Below are positions 33,679-41,921 of a DNA stretch of 54,009 nt, piece by piece. The notes beneath the pieces were generated by a model. It did not search any database. It was given only the letters and a program-made list of their open reading frames with translations, and was not told where the DNA came from. Position 1 is the first letter of the stretch. Each line of letters opens with the position of its first letter. The stretch is from contig CATBDC010000024.1 in NCBI GenBank assembly GCA_949502235.1, positions 1 through 54,009 on the forward strand, read 5' to 3'. Source of the stretch: an uncultured Lachnospiraceae bacterium (lineage in GTDB: Bacteria > Bacillota > Clostridia > Lachnospirales > Lachnospiraceae). The position numbers were made by a program, and so were the translations under genes.

Positions 33679-36600
33679 ATGTATATAGCAGATTTACATA
33701 TCCATTCCCGCTATTCCCGGGCAACCAGTAAGGACTGCACCCCTGAAGTTCTGGATCTGTGGGCAAGGCGCAAGGGTATCGGAATTGTAGGAACCGGCGA
33801 CTTCACGCATCCTGCATGGAGGCAGGAGCTTACGGAAAAGCTTGAGCCTTCGGGAAACGGACTTTATGTGTTAAAAAAGGAATACCGGATAGAGGATCCT
33901 TCTCTTGCAGATACCGTGCAGCCTTATTTTGTAATCACCGGGGAAATCAGCTCCATTTATAAAAAATATGACAAGGTGCGCAAAGTGCACAGCCTTATTT
34001 TGCTGCCGGGCCTTGAGGACGCGGAAACTATTTCATGTAAGCTTGCGGCTATCGGCAACATTCATTCAGACGGAAGGCCCATACTGGGTCTTGACTGCCA
34101 TGACCTGCTGGAGATTCTTCTTACGCTGTGCGAAAACGCAGTATATGTACCCGCCCATATCTGGACGCCCCACTTTTCCCTGTTCGGCGCTTTTTCCGGC
34201 TTTGATTCCGTAGAGGAATGTTACGGTGATTTGTCCTCCCATATCCACGCAATGGAGACAGGGCTTTCCTCTGACCCGCCCATGAACTGGCGGGTGTCCG
34301 CACTGGACCGCTATCAGCTCATCTCCAACTCCGATGCCCATTCCCCGGCAAAGCTCGGGCGGGAAGCGAATCTTCTGGATATCCCCTTGTCCTATGAGGG
34401 GCTTAAGGACGCCATTCAGACCGGGAACGGCCTTAAGGGCACTGTTGAGTTTTTCCCGGAGGAGGGAAAATATCACTATGACGGCCACAGAAAATGCGGC
34501 ATATGCCTTGCTCCCGCAGATGCAGAAAAATACGGCGGAGTCTGCCCTGTCTGCGGACGGCGGCTGACCATAGGGGTATCCCACCGTATCGAACAGCTGG
34601 CAGACCGGGCGGAAGGGTATAAAAAGGAACATGCGGCGCCTTATGAAAGCCTGGTTCCTCTGCCGGAAATTATCGGTGCGTCCGTGGGCTGCTCCGCTCA
34701 AAGCGTCAAGGTTCAGAAGGAGTACCGGCATATGCTTAATAAGCTGGGGCCAGAATTTCATATTCTGCGGGAAATCCCCCTGGAGGAGATCCGCAGTGTG
34801 TCAGGACTTTTAATTTCGGAGGGAATCGGAAGACTGCGCAGAGGTGAGGTCGCCAGAATACCCGGATTTGATGGACAGTACGGTATTATCCGCCTGTTTA
34901 CCCCTTCTGATCTGGACAGGCTTAATGGACAGCTAAGCTTGTTTGACGGACAGATAATGTCCGCTGACCCGGCTTCCCGTCACACACCTTCCTCTCATGC
35001 TTCAGATAGCATGCAGACTATCAGCCGGCTGCCCATGCAGGCTCCCGAATGTTTAGCAGAGCATAACACAGAAGCAGACATATCAGATAAACGCTGCCAC
35101 AATGAAAACCAGCGCCGTGCCATAGAAACCGCCGGCCGTGTAACTATGGTAATGGCTGGTCCCGGAACCGGAAAGACGCATACCCTTGTCTCCCGTATTC
35201 TGCATCTTTTGGAGACAAGACGCATAAAGCCCTCTTACATTACTGCCGTAACATTTACAAATCAGGCGGCTTCGGAAATGCGGGAACGCATCCGGAAGCA
35301 TTCAGGAAGAAATGCGGCTGTAAGAAGGCTTACAATCGGGACATTCCACTCCATTGCATGGAAGCTTATAAAGGAAAGCGGCAGTGACTCTTCGCTTGCA
35401 GGCGAAACACAAACCCGGGATCTGGCAGACAAAATAATAAAAACATTCTGCCTGGACATGACGGCCTCCCGTTTTCTTACCGAAATCTCAAATTATAAAA
35501 CAAGCTCCTTTCATTCCGTGGGCTGTACAGAAAAGGATTTACCCCAGCCTGAACTTAAAGAAGCCTTTCTGGCATACCAGAACGCCCTTAAAGAATGGAA
35601 GCTTCTGGATTTTGACGACATATTGATAGAGGCATTACGCCTCATCCAGGATAAAATGGCCGATACAGCCCGGTTTTCCTATCTTCTGGCAGATGAATTC
35701 CAGGATATAAGCCCCCTTGAGTATGCGCTGTTGAAGGCCTGGAATAAAAACGGAAAAGAGCTGTTCGTTATCGGGGATCCTAACCAGGCTATCTATGGTT
35801 TCCGCGGTTCTGATTCAGGGTGCTTTAACCGGCTTTTGAAAGAATTCCCCGAAACGCAGCAGATCATACTAGAGGAGAATTACCGCTCCACGCCGCAGAT
35901 ACTTGCTCTTGCATCCGAAATTATTTCCAAAAATCCTGACGGATACCGGCATTTAAATCCAAACAGGCCAGACGGCCCTTCTGTCCGGCTGGCCAGGGCA
36001 GAAAGCGCTGCAGCAGAGGCCATTTTCATTGCAAAAGAAATCAACCGCCTTGCAGGGGGAATCGGTATGCTGGATGCACAGGAAATGTTTCCAGAAACTG
36101 ACGGCGCCGTGAGAAGCTTTGACGACATCGCAGTTCTGTACCGGACACACCGGCAGGCAGAGCTTTTAGAAGGATGTCTTAAAAAAGAAGGAATTCCATA
36201 TATCGTGTCCGGACGGGATGATTATCTCTTAGATCCGGCTGTACGTGGGACAATAAGCTTTTTTGAAAGTCTTGTTCAGCCTGAAAACAGGCTGGCAGGA
36301 CAGACGGCACTTAAGCTTCTATGGGGGCTTGAAGAAGGAGATTTGACTGACAGCATTTATGTAAACATGGCAGAAAAATATATGCCTTCATTAAAAAAAA
36401 AGAAGCCTGCGAAAGTTCTTGAAGAATGGATGTCCGATTTACAGCTTAATAGTAATAAGGCCGTAAAGAAGCTGTGCCAGACAGCCATTTTCTACCAGAC
36501 AACAGCAGATTTTATAAATGCGCTGAAATTTGGTGTGGAAAGCGATTTGAAACGCTGCAAAAACAAGCAATACAAATCCGGCGCTGTTACCTTAATGACT

Positions 36601-36879
36601 CTTCACGGCTCAAAGGGATTGGAGTTTCCAGCAGTTTTTATTTTCGGAGTCAGAAAAGGCCTCATTCCTTTTGAGAGCGGAAGTACTGCGTCCAGTGAAG
36701 AGGAGGAACGCCGTTTGTTTTATGTAGGGATTACCAGAGCCAGGGAAAACCTGATTCTTACCACATCAAAAGAGGAATCCCCATTTTTAGAGCATTTACC
36801 AAAAACTTTGATGCAAAGAGAAAGGGCATGGCAGGGAAAAAAAGAAGGAATCTATAAACAGCTAAGCCTGTTTGAATAA
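33679..36879 (+). CDS. Endonuclease Q-like PHP domain fused to UvrD/PcrA helicase
   Basis: 1066 residues in two parts. Residues 1-~415 match Endonuclease Q (TIGR00375 type): PHP metal motif ADLHIHSRYS at the N-terminus, GTGDFTH, SNSDAHSP, a four-Cys zinc site (C273, C276, C289, C292 in CGIC...CPVC), then IGRLRRGEVARIPGFDGQYG. Residues ~470-1060 are a full SF1A helicase: Walker A MAGPGTGKTHTLVSRI, LLADEFQDISP, FVIGDPNQAIYGFRG, LEENYRSTPQ, TLHGSKGLEFPAVF and RRLFYVGITRAREN. EndoQ nicks DNA 5' of deaminated bases; fused to a helicase it could nick and then unwind. Two sliding-clamp-type motifs, QLSLF, lie at residues 418-422 and 1061-1065. Confidence 0.9.
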   Translation: MYIADLHIHSRYSRATSKDCTPEVLDLWARRKGIGIVGTGDFTHPAWRQELTEKLEPSGNGLYVLKKEYRIEDPSLADTVQPYFVITGEISSIYKKYDKVRKVHSLILLPGLEDAETISCKLAAIGNIHSDGRPILGLDCHDLLEILLTLCENAVYVPAHIWTPHFSLFGAFSGFDSVEECYGDLSSHIHAMETGLSSDPPMNWRVSALDRYQLISNSDAHSPAKLGREANLLDIPLSYEGLKDAIQTGNGLKGTVEFFPEEGKYHYDGHRKCGICLAPADAEKYGGVCPVCGRRLTIGVSHRIEQLADRAEGYKKEHAAPYESLVPLPEIIGASVGCSAQSVKVQKEYRHMLNKLGPEFHILREIPLEEIRSVSGLLISEGIGRLRRGEVARIPGFDGQYGIIRLFTPSDLDRLNGQLSLFDGQIMSADPASRHTPSSHASDSMQTISRLPMQAPECLAEHNTEADISDKRCHNENQRRAIETAGRVTMVMAGPGTGKTHTLVSRILHLLETRRIKPSYITAVTFTNQAASEMRERIRKHSGRNAAVRRLTIGTFHSIAWKLIKESGSDSSLAGETQTRDLADKIIKTFCLDMTASRFLTEISNYKTSSFHSVGCTEKDLPQPELKEAFLAYQNALKEWKLLDFDDILIEALRLIQDKMADTARFSYLLADEFQDISPLEYALLKAWNKNGKELFVIGDPNQAIYGFRGSDSGCFNRLLKEFPETQQIILEENYRSTPQILALASEIISKNPDGYRHLNPNRPDGPSVRLARAESAAAEAIFIAKEINRLAGGIGMLDAQEMFPETDGAVRSFDDIAVLYRTHRQAELLEGCLKKEGIPYIVSGRDDYLLDPAVRGTISFFESLVQPENRLAGQTALKLLWGLEEGDLTDSIYVNMAEKYMPSLKKKKPAKVLEEWMSDLQLNSNKAVKKLCQTAIFYQTTADFINALKFGVESDLKRCKNKQYKSGAVTLMTLHGSKGLEFPAVFIFGVRKGLIPFESGSTASSEEEERRLFYVGITRARENLILTTSKEESPFLEHLPKTLMQRERAWQGKKEGIYKQLSLFE

Positions 36880-36909
36880 TTTAGGGGATGATTTCTTATC
36901 TGTTTATGC

Positions 36910-36938
36910 TTGAAGCCGGCTTCGCCTTCCTGTATAAT
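36910..36938 (+). promoter_or_regulatory. Sigma-A promoter for the second AAA/PD-(D/E)XK gene
   Basis: TTGAAG (36910-36915), 17-base spacer, perfect TATAAT (36933-36938), 32 bases before the start codon. Confidence 0.85.
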
Positions 36939-36970
36939 CTAAGAAAATCCCCGGAAAGGAATTTGCAAAT

Positions 36971-38578
36971 ATGGGAATGTTTTTAAACAGCCTTGTTCCA
37001 GTTAATTCATATCAGGCTGCTGTATCTGGAAAGTATTTTGTTGACAAGTCATCTTTGCTTGAAGAGCTTATCCCTGCACTTGGAATGGAGGAACGTTTTT
37101 TCTGTATTACAAGACCCCGCCGCTTTGGGAAAAGTATTATGGCAAATATGCTCGGAGCATTTTTCGGAAAATCGGTAAACGCCGAAAACATATTTTATAA
37201 TCTTAAGATTTCGTCCTCAGAATTTTACAGGAAACACTTAAACCAGCATGATGTGATATATATTGATTTTAGTGAATTGCCTAGAAATTGTATGAATTAT
37301 CAGCAGTATATTGACCGCATACAAAACGGGATCATTTCTGATCTTGCCGAGGCATATCCGGAGCATGCAATTGACACAACAAAAGCAGTCTGGGATATTC
37401 TGACATATATTTTTCAAAAAAGCAGGCAGAAATTCATTTTTGTAATGGATGAATGGGATGCTGTATTTCATATGCCTTTCATCACAGAAAAGGAAAGGAT
37501 GGATTATCTGCTTTTTCTGAAATCTTTGCTAAAGGGTAAGGTATACGTGGAACTGGCCTATATGACCGGTATTCTGCCAATTGCAAAATATTCGGACGGC
37601 TCCGAGCTAAACATGTTCAAGGAATATAACATGGCAACAAGAGCACGTTTCAGTGATTATTTCGGTTTTACTGATGCTGAAGTTGACAGGCTATATGACA
37701 TTTACATGCGGACAACAAAAAGTCCGGGAATTACACGTGAAAATCTGCGCTTATGGTATGACGGATATCACACGAAAGCAGGCGAAAAGCTTTATAATCC
37801 CCGCTCTATCGTGTGTGCTTTGACTGACAATGAGCTTGCCAACTACTGGACAAGTTCCGGTACTTATGACTCTATTTTGGGATATATCAAAGATAATATT
37901 GCAGATGTACAGGATGATTTAGCGCTTATGTTTGCCGGCGGCTCTGTCTCTGCCGACATCCAGGAATATGCGGCAACCTCTATGCGTCTTAATACAAAGG
38001 ATGAAATATATTCCGCAATGGTAATATATGGTCTCCTCACTTTTGAAAATGGCTGTGTATCTATACCGAATAAGGAACTAATGGACAGTTATGCTTCTAT
38101 GATGAAAAAGGAAAAATCATTGGGCTATATTTACAACCTTGCGAACATTTCTAAAAAAATGCTTTCAGCTACCTTGAACTTTGATACAAAGACAATGGCT
38201 GATATCCTTGAATTTGCCCATAACACGGAATCTCCTATTTTCTCTTATAACAACGAGATTGAATTAGCCGCCGTAGTGAATCTGGTTTATCTGTCTGCAC
38301 GGGATAAATACCGCGTTGAACGTGAAGACAAGGCCGGTAAGGGATATGTGGACTTTATTTTTTACCCGGAACAGAAAAATGTTAACGCAATGATTCTGGA
38401 ATTAAAGGTAAATGATACACCAGAAGCAGCCATTCAGCAGATTAAGGACAAAAACTATATGCTCCGTTTTAAGGGGAAATTAGGTGAAACTCCGAAATAT
38501 ACCGGGCAAATACTTGCTGTCGGTATCAGTTATGATAAAAAAACAAAAGTACATTCCTGTAAAGTTGAAATACTCTGA
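36971..38578 (+). CDS. AAA-ATPase-like / PD-(D/E)XK nuclease family protein (second paralogue)
   Basis: The 535-residue protein has the same architecture as the protein at 23048: P-loop TRPRRFGKSIMANMLGAFFG, Walker B KFIFVMDEWDAVFHMPF and a C-terminal PD-(D/E)XK core GKGYVDFIFYPEQ then AMILELKVNDTPEAAIQQIK. The family function is unknown. Mobile or defence roles are often suspected because copies are many and varied. It has its own strong promoter and terminator, so is a single-gene unit next to the EndoQ-helicase gene. Confidence 0.9.
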   Translation: MGMFLNSLVPVNSYQAAVSGKYFVDKSSLLEELIPALGMEERFFCITRPRRFGKSIMANMLGAFFGKSVNAENIFYNLKISSSEFYRKHLNQHDVIYIDFSELPRNCMNYQQYIDRIQNGIISDLAEAYPEHAIDTTKAVWDILTYIFQKSRQKFIFVMDEWDAVFHMPFITEKERMDYLLFLKSLLKGKVYVELAYMTGILPIAKYSDGSELNMFKEYNMATRARFSDYFGFTDAEVDRLYDIYMRTTKSPGITRENLRLWYDGYHTKAGEKLYNPRSIVCALTDNELANYWTSSGTYDSILGYIKDNIADVQDDLALMFAGGSVSADIQEYAATSMRLNTKDEIYSAMVIYGLLTFENGCVSIPNKELMDSYASMMKKEKSLGYIYNLANISKKMLSATLNFDTKTMADILEFAHNTESPIFSYNNEIELAAVVNLVYLSARDKYRVEREDKAGKGYVDFIFYPEQKNVNAMILELKVNDTPEAAIQQIKDKNYMLRFKGKLGETPKYTGQILAVGISYDKKTKVHSCKVEIL

Positions 38579-38584
38579 TTGTTT

Positions 38585-38620
38585 GATGCCTGGGGCGAGC
38601 GTCCCCAGGCATCGAAACTT
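38585..38620 (+). terminator. Strong rho-independent terminator
   Basis: GATGCCTGGGG (38585-38595) pairs perfectly with CCCCAGGCATC (38603-38613) over a 7-base loop, followed by GAAACTTTTTATTT. It ends the AAA/PD-(D/E)XK gene, 7 bases after its stop. Confidence 0.9.
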
Positions 38621-38621
38621 T

Positions 38622-39107
38622 TTATTTCTCATCATACTGCTTTACTTCTACAGTCCTTTTATCAAAATCCAGAAACAGCTGGAACGCATACCCTTCTTCA
38701 CTCGTATCCCAGATTTCCACAAATTTAGGTGAAACCTCTATAAGAATCTCCGTATCCTCATGGCTGTATTTATTATAGCTCTGCCACAGATATTTCTTAT
38801 AGCCTTCCTCAAACCTGCGCCCCGGCTCGTCTACAACCAGACCTTTATTTTCTGCAAGTCCCTCTACCTGGATACCGCTCCAGCACATTGCCACATGGGG
38901 ATTGGAGAGCATCTGCTTAGTCTTACGGAAATTTTTATCTGTCTTAAAATATATCTTCTCATCATAGAACAGGCAGCTTACATTCCTCACCATAACATAA
39001 TCGTCCTTACTTGACGCCAGCGCCATAATCTTATCCGTTCCCAGCATCTCAAACATGCGCGCCACTGCCGCCTCATAGGTAATTTCTTTGTCTAATGTAA
39101 ATTTCAT
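38622..39107 (-). CDS. Pyridoxamine 5'-phosphate oxidase-like flavin-binding protein
   Basis: 161 residues of the split-barrel FMN-binding superfamily. DKIMALASSKDDYVMVRNVSCL and LSNPHVAMCWSGIQVEGLAE are typical of pyridoxamine-phosphate-oxidase-related proteins rather than of true PdxH. It overlaps the end of ribU by four bases (ATGA) and is therefore under the same FMN riboswitch, which supports a flavin-dependent role. The substrate is unknown. Confidence 0.85.
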   Translation of the reverse strand: MKFTLDKEITYEAAVARMFEMLGTDKIMALASSKDDYVMVRNVSCLFYDEKIYFKTDKNFRKTKQMLSNPHVAMCWSGIQVEGLAENKGLVVDEPGRRFEEGYKKYLWQSYNKYSHEDTEILIEVSPKFVEIWDTSEEGYAFQLFLDFDKRTVEVKQYDEK

Positions 39108-39754
39108 CGCTCAATCACTCCTTTGATAAATCTGCTTAACTTTTTGTACAAAAGAAACGTGACTACGGACGTTGCGCCATATTTAATGAGATTAAACGGC
39201 ACAATTCCGAAAAGCGCCATTGTCAGGGCATCCTTCATCATCGGATTTACTGCCGTACACATAGCTACAAAATCATCCATTGTATTACCCATAAGATTTG
39301 CATAAAACGGAATAATCATGTACAGATTTGTAAATACAGCAACAACCGCCACAAGAACCGTGCTGACTGCCATTCCGGCCACTGCTCTTTTCTTTGTCTT
39401 ATTCCTGTAGTAAAGAAATACTGCCGGCAGCACATAACAGCTGCTTAAAATCAGGTTCTGAATCTCTCCGGTTCCTAAAGAAAGACTTCCCTGTATCACA
39501 AGCTGCAGCAAAATCTTCACCAGTATAATACAGAACGCCGCCCCCGGCCCAAACATGTATCCCCCCAGCATCTCCATCACACCTGAAAGGTCAAAGGACA
39601 TAAATGGCGGCATAAATGGAATCGGGAAGCGCAGCAGCATAAGTATCGCACTTAGTGCTCCCATAAGACCAACAAAAGCGATTGTCTTTACTCTTACCGT
39701 TGCTCTTCTTCCTGTTACTACGTTACGTTTCAAAGTTTCATTTGTCTGGCTCAT
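39104..39754 (-). CDS. ribU: Riboflavin ECF transporter S component RibU
   Basis: About 216 residues from ATG 39754; AGGAGG lies nine bases upstream, and the in-frame TTG at 39772 sits on that site. Six hydrophobic segments are seen, first IAFVGLMGALSAILMLLRFP, with the membrane-loop MSFDLSGVMEMLGGYMFGPG common to RibU-like S components. The S component binds riboflavin and docks with the shared EcfAAT module encoded elsewhere. The FMN riboswitch directly upstream confirms the vitamin assignment. Confidence 0.92.
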   Translation of the reverse strand: MSQTNETLKRNVVTGRRATVRVKTIAFVGLMGALSAILMLLRFPIPFMPPFMSFDLSGVMEMLGGYMFGPGAAFCIILVKILLQLVIQGSLSLGTGEIQNLILSSCYVLPAVFLYYRNKTKKRAVAGMAVSTVLVAVVAVFTNLYMIIPFYANLMGNTMDDFVAMCTAVNPMMKDALTMALFGIVPFNLIKYGATSVVTFLLYKKLSRFIKGVIER

Positions 39755-39815
39755 CTCACCAATCCTCCTCAAATAATTTTTCTTTTATTTCTAAAAGGCA
39801 GTGCCCCATAGAAAT

Positions 39816-39844
39816 AAAAAACCCCGGAGCGCACGCGTCCAGGG
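39816..39844 (-). terminator. Riboswitch expression-platform terminator
   Basis: On the minus strand CCC-T-GGA pairs with TCC-GGG around CGCGTGCGC, followed by a TTTTTT run. It lies between the FMN aptamer and ribU, as needed for premature termination when FMN is bound. Confidence 0.8.
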
Positions 39845-39862
39845 CAAATATTTGCAGAAAAA

Positions 39863-39988
39863 TGTCTTTTCTCATCCGGACTATACCGTCGGTTCCGGAA
39901 TTCCTCCTTATAAGGTCACCGGATCAGCCGCCTTAGCGGGTCATGGACTATACCATCGGTAGGGACTTGCACCCTGCCACAAAGACTT
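39863..39988 (-). promoter_or_regulatory. FMN riboswitch (RFN element)
   Basis: Minus-strand conserved blocks occur in order: GGCAGGGTGCAAGTCCCTAC, CGATGGTATAGTCCATGA, a variable stem with GATCCGGTGA, then TTCCGGAACCGACGGTATAG and TCCGGATGAGAAAAGAC. The closing P1 stem pairs GTCTTT near 39985 with AAAAGAC near 39866. FMN binding should turn off ribU and the following flavin-binding gene. Confidence 0.95.
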
Positions 39989-40089
39989 CCCTATTCTATT
40001 GTAAGAATTCGGTGATTGCAGTAACATCATCTGCTGACGTTTATTATATACTCCTGTGAATGTTTTGTAAACAGAAAAATCAGGAATCT

Positions 40090-40127
40090 TTGGGGACAGG
40101 CACTTTTTCATTTTACCCCGTCCCCAA
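40090..40127. repeat. Palindromic hairpin related to the 3216-3289 element
   Basis: TTGGGGAC (40090-40097) pairs with GTCCCCAA (40120-40127). Read on the minus strand, the inner part GGGACGGGGTAAAATGAA closely matches GGGACAGGGTAATTTGAA of the long palindrome at 3216. It lies 5 bases after the AspT-like gene stop and may terminate that operon. Confidence 0.75.
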
Positions 40128-40132
40128 CTGCC

Positions 40133-41344
40133 CTAGCAGAACAATATAATCAACTGCGAAGCCAGCACTACCGCAATGAGCGCAATGGGATAGGTTGCCG
40201 CATACGCCGCCGCAATATCCTCTGTCCCGGCCATATTGATCAAGGTTCCAAGGGCCGGCGTGCTTGTCATACCTCCGGTAAGGGAACCGAGATTGTTAAG
40301 AAGCGGAAGCTTCAGTATGTTTTTCGCAATAATGAAGCCGATAATCATTGGAAGGATCGTCATAATTGCACCATAAAGGAAATAAACCGGCTCAAAGTAT
40401 TCCACAAATTTTGCTCCTCCGGATACTCCTGCCCCAATCAGAAACAGCATAAGTCCTAATTCCCGCAGCATTTTAAGCGTAGAGCTTTTCGGCACGATGG
40501 AAATCTTCCCGATATGCCCGTAATGTCCGAATACAAGAGCTGTCAAAAGGCATCCGCCGGTGGTGGTCAGGGAAAAGTTCCGATAGCTTATACTTCCCAC
40601 AAGAATTCCCACTACCGCCGCCAGTGAAAAGGCCATGAAGCCGAACTCATCCACCTCTGTAAGAATCAGGTTCTTTTTCTTCCGCCCTTCTCCTTCCTTT
40701 GCGGCAATTTTTGCCACCTCTTCATTCATATCTGCCTTCATAATTTTAGGCACAATCTGCACAAAAAGCACAACGCCGATAACGCCAAACAGATAGGCAA
40801 TACCATATCCAACGGACACCAGCGGCTCCAGGTCTGCGCCAACAGCCGCCTTTGACGCGGAAAACGCAGGTGTACTTGTCAGCGCCCCTGAAAGGATGCC
40901 CACCAGAATCGCCTTAAACTGATCATGACTAAGCTCCGTGAAATTGCTTCCGATGAAAATACATACAATACAGGTAGCTGCTGCTGCAAGTATAATCACG
41001 GCTCCTAAAAGGACATATGATTTAAAATTACGCTTCAGGTTTCCAAAAAAATTGGGTCCTGCAATAAAGCCAACGGAGGTTACAAAAAATACGAGTCCCA
41101 TATTTTCAACAATCTTTAATGCGTCCCCGGCAAAGGACACCTCTCCTGCCATCAGGTTATCCGATAATTTCACATACAGAAGGCACCCATAGACTAGAGC
41201 CACAATAAATACTCCGGCAGTTCCAAGATCGATTCCTTTTATCTCAATCCTGCCGATGGAATATCCGATGGCAGCAATTACAAAAACCCCAAATGTAAGA
41301 AATGTCACGGCCTTCACCGCTAATATTCCTCCAAATAACTCCAT
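40133..41344 (-). CDS. AspT/YidE-family (AAE) transporter, compact form
   Basis: The 403-residue membrane protein has two homologous halves, each with the duplicated Gly/Thr-Ser-Thr-Pro-Ala motif: GILSGALTSTPAFSASKAAV and LGSLTGGMTSTPALGTLINM. This is the signature of the aspartate:alanine exchanger family. Classical AspT proteins are about 540 residues with TrkA-C (RCK-like) domains between the halves; here only a short charged loop remains. Position at the end of the fumarase/fumarate reductase cluster suggests transport of a C4-dicarboxylate or aspartate, for example succinate efflux or aspartate entry. AAGGGAG precedes the ATG. Confidence 0.85.
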   Translation of the reverse strand: MELFGGILAVKAVTFLTFGVFVIAAIGYSIGRIEIKGIDLGTAGVFIVALVYGCLLYVKLSDNLMAGEVSFAGDALKIVENMGLVFFVTSVGFIAGPNFFGNLKRNFKSYVLLGAVIILAAAATCIVCIFIGSNFTELSHDQFKAILVGILSGALTSTPAFSASKAAVGADLEPLVSVGYGIAYLFGVIGVVLFVQIVPKIMKADMNEEVAKIAAKEGEGRKKKNLILTEVDEFGFMAFSLAAVVGILVGSISYRNFSLTTTGGCLLTALVFGHYGHIGKISIVPKSSTLKMLRELGLMLFLIGAGVSGGAKFVEYFEPVYFLYGAIMTILPMIIGFIIAKNILKLPLLNNLGSLTGGMTSTPALGTLINMAGTEDIAAAYAATYPIALIAVVLASQLIILFC

Positions 41345-41360
41345 GTCCTATGACTCCCTT

Positions 41361-41921
41361 CTACTTATGCTCGTTAAGATAAGCCGCCCGTCCGCTCTCG
41401 TACAGATTATTTCCCTCACTGTCAATGATGACTACCAGCGGCATATCCTCCACATAGAGCCTTCTAAGCGCCTCCGCGCCTAAATCTTCATAAGCAATAA
41501 GCTCTGCCTTTTTAATACATTTTGCAAGAAGCGCGCCTGCTCCTCCGATTGCTCCGAAATATACGCCGGAGTATTTTTTCATAGCTTCCACAACCTCTGG
41601 AAGACGCGCCCCCTTTCCAATCATACCTCTCGCGCCCACTGACATCATAGTCGGTGCGTATGCATCCATACGCCCGCTTGTTGTGGGTCCTGCCGAGCCG
41701 ATAACCTGTCCTGGCTTTGCCGGAGTCGGCCCTACATAGTAGATGGTGGCGTCTGTGGGGTCAAACGGTATCTTCTCTCCTTTTTCCAGCGCTTCACACA
41801 TTCTCTTGTGTCCGGCATCCCGGGATGTATAGATTGTTCCGGTTACAAGTACGCTGTCTCCGGCATGGAGTGTCTTTGCAAGCTCCTCTGTAAGTGGTAA
41901 TGTAATCTTTCTTGCCGCCAT
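41361..41921 (-). CDS. Fumarate hydratase (class I), beta subunit
   Basis: 186 residues, the C-terminal swivelling domain of iron-sulfur fumarases: LHAGDSVLVTGTIYTSRDAG, IYYVGPTPAKPGQVIGSAGP and TTSGRMDAYAPTMMSVGARG. Together with the alpha subunit it interconverts malate and fumarate using an oxygen-sensitive [4Fe-4S] cluster. Tartrate dehydratase beta subunits look similar, but the MDH-like and fumarate reductase neighbours favour fumarase. Its start directly follows the alpha-subunit stop codon. Confidence 0.94.
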   Translation of the reverse strand: MAARKITLPLTEELAKTLHAGDSVLVTGTIYTSRDAGHKRMCEALEKGEKIPFDPTDATIYYVGPTPAKPGQVIGSAGPTTSGRMDAYAPTMMSVGARGMIGKGARLPEVVEAMKKYSGVYFGAIGGAGALLAKCIKKAELIAYEDLGAEALRRLYVEDMPLVVIIDSEGNNLYESGRAAYLNEHK

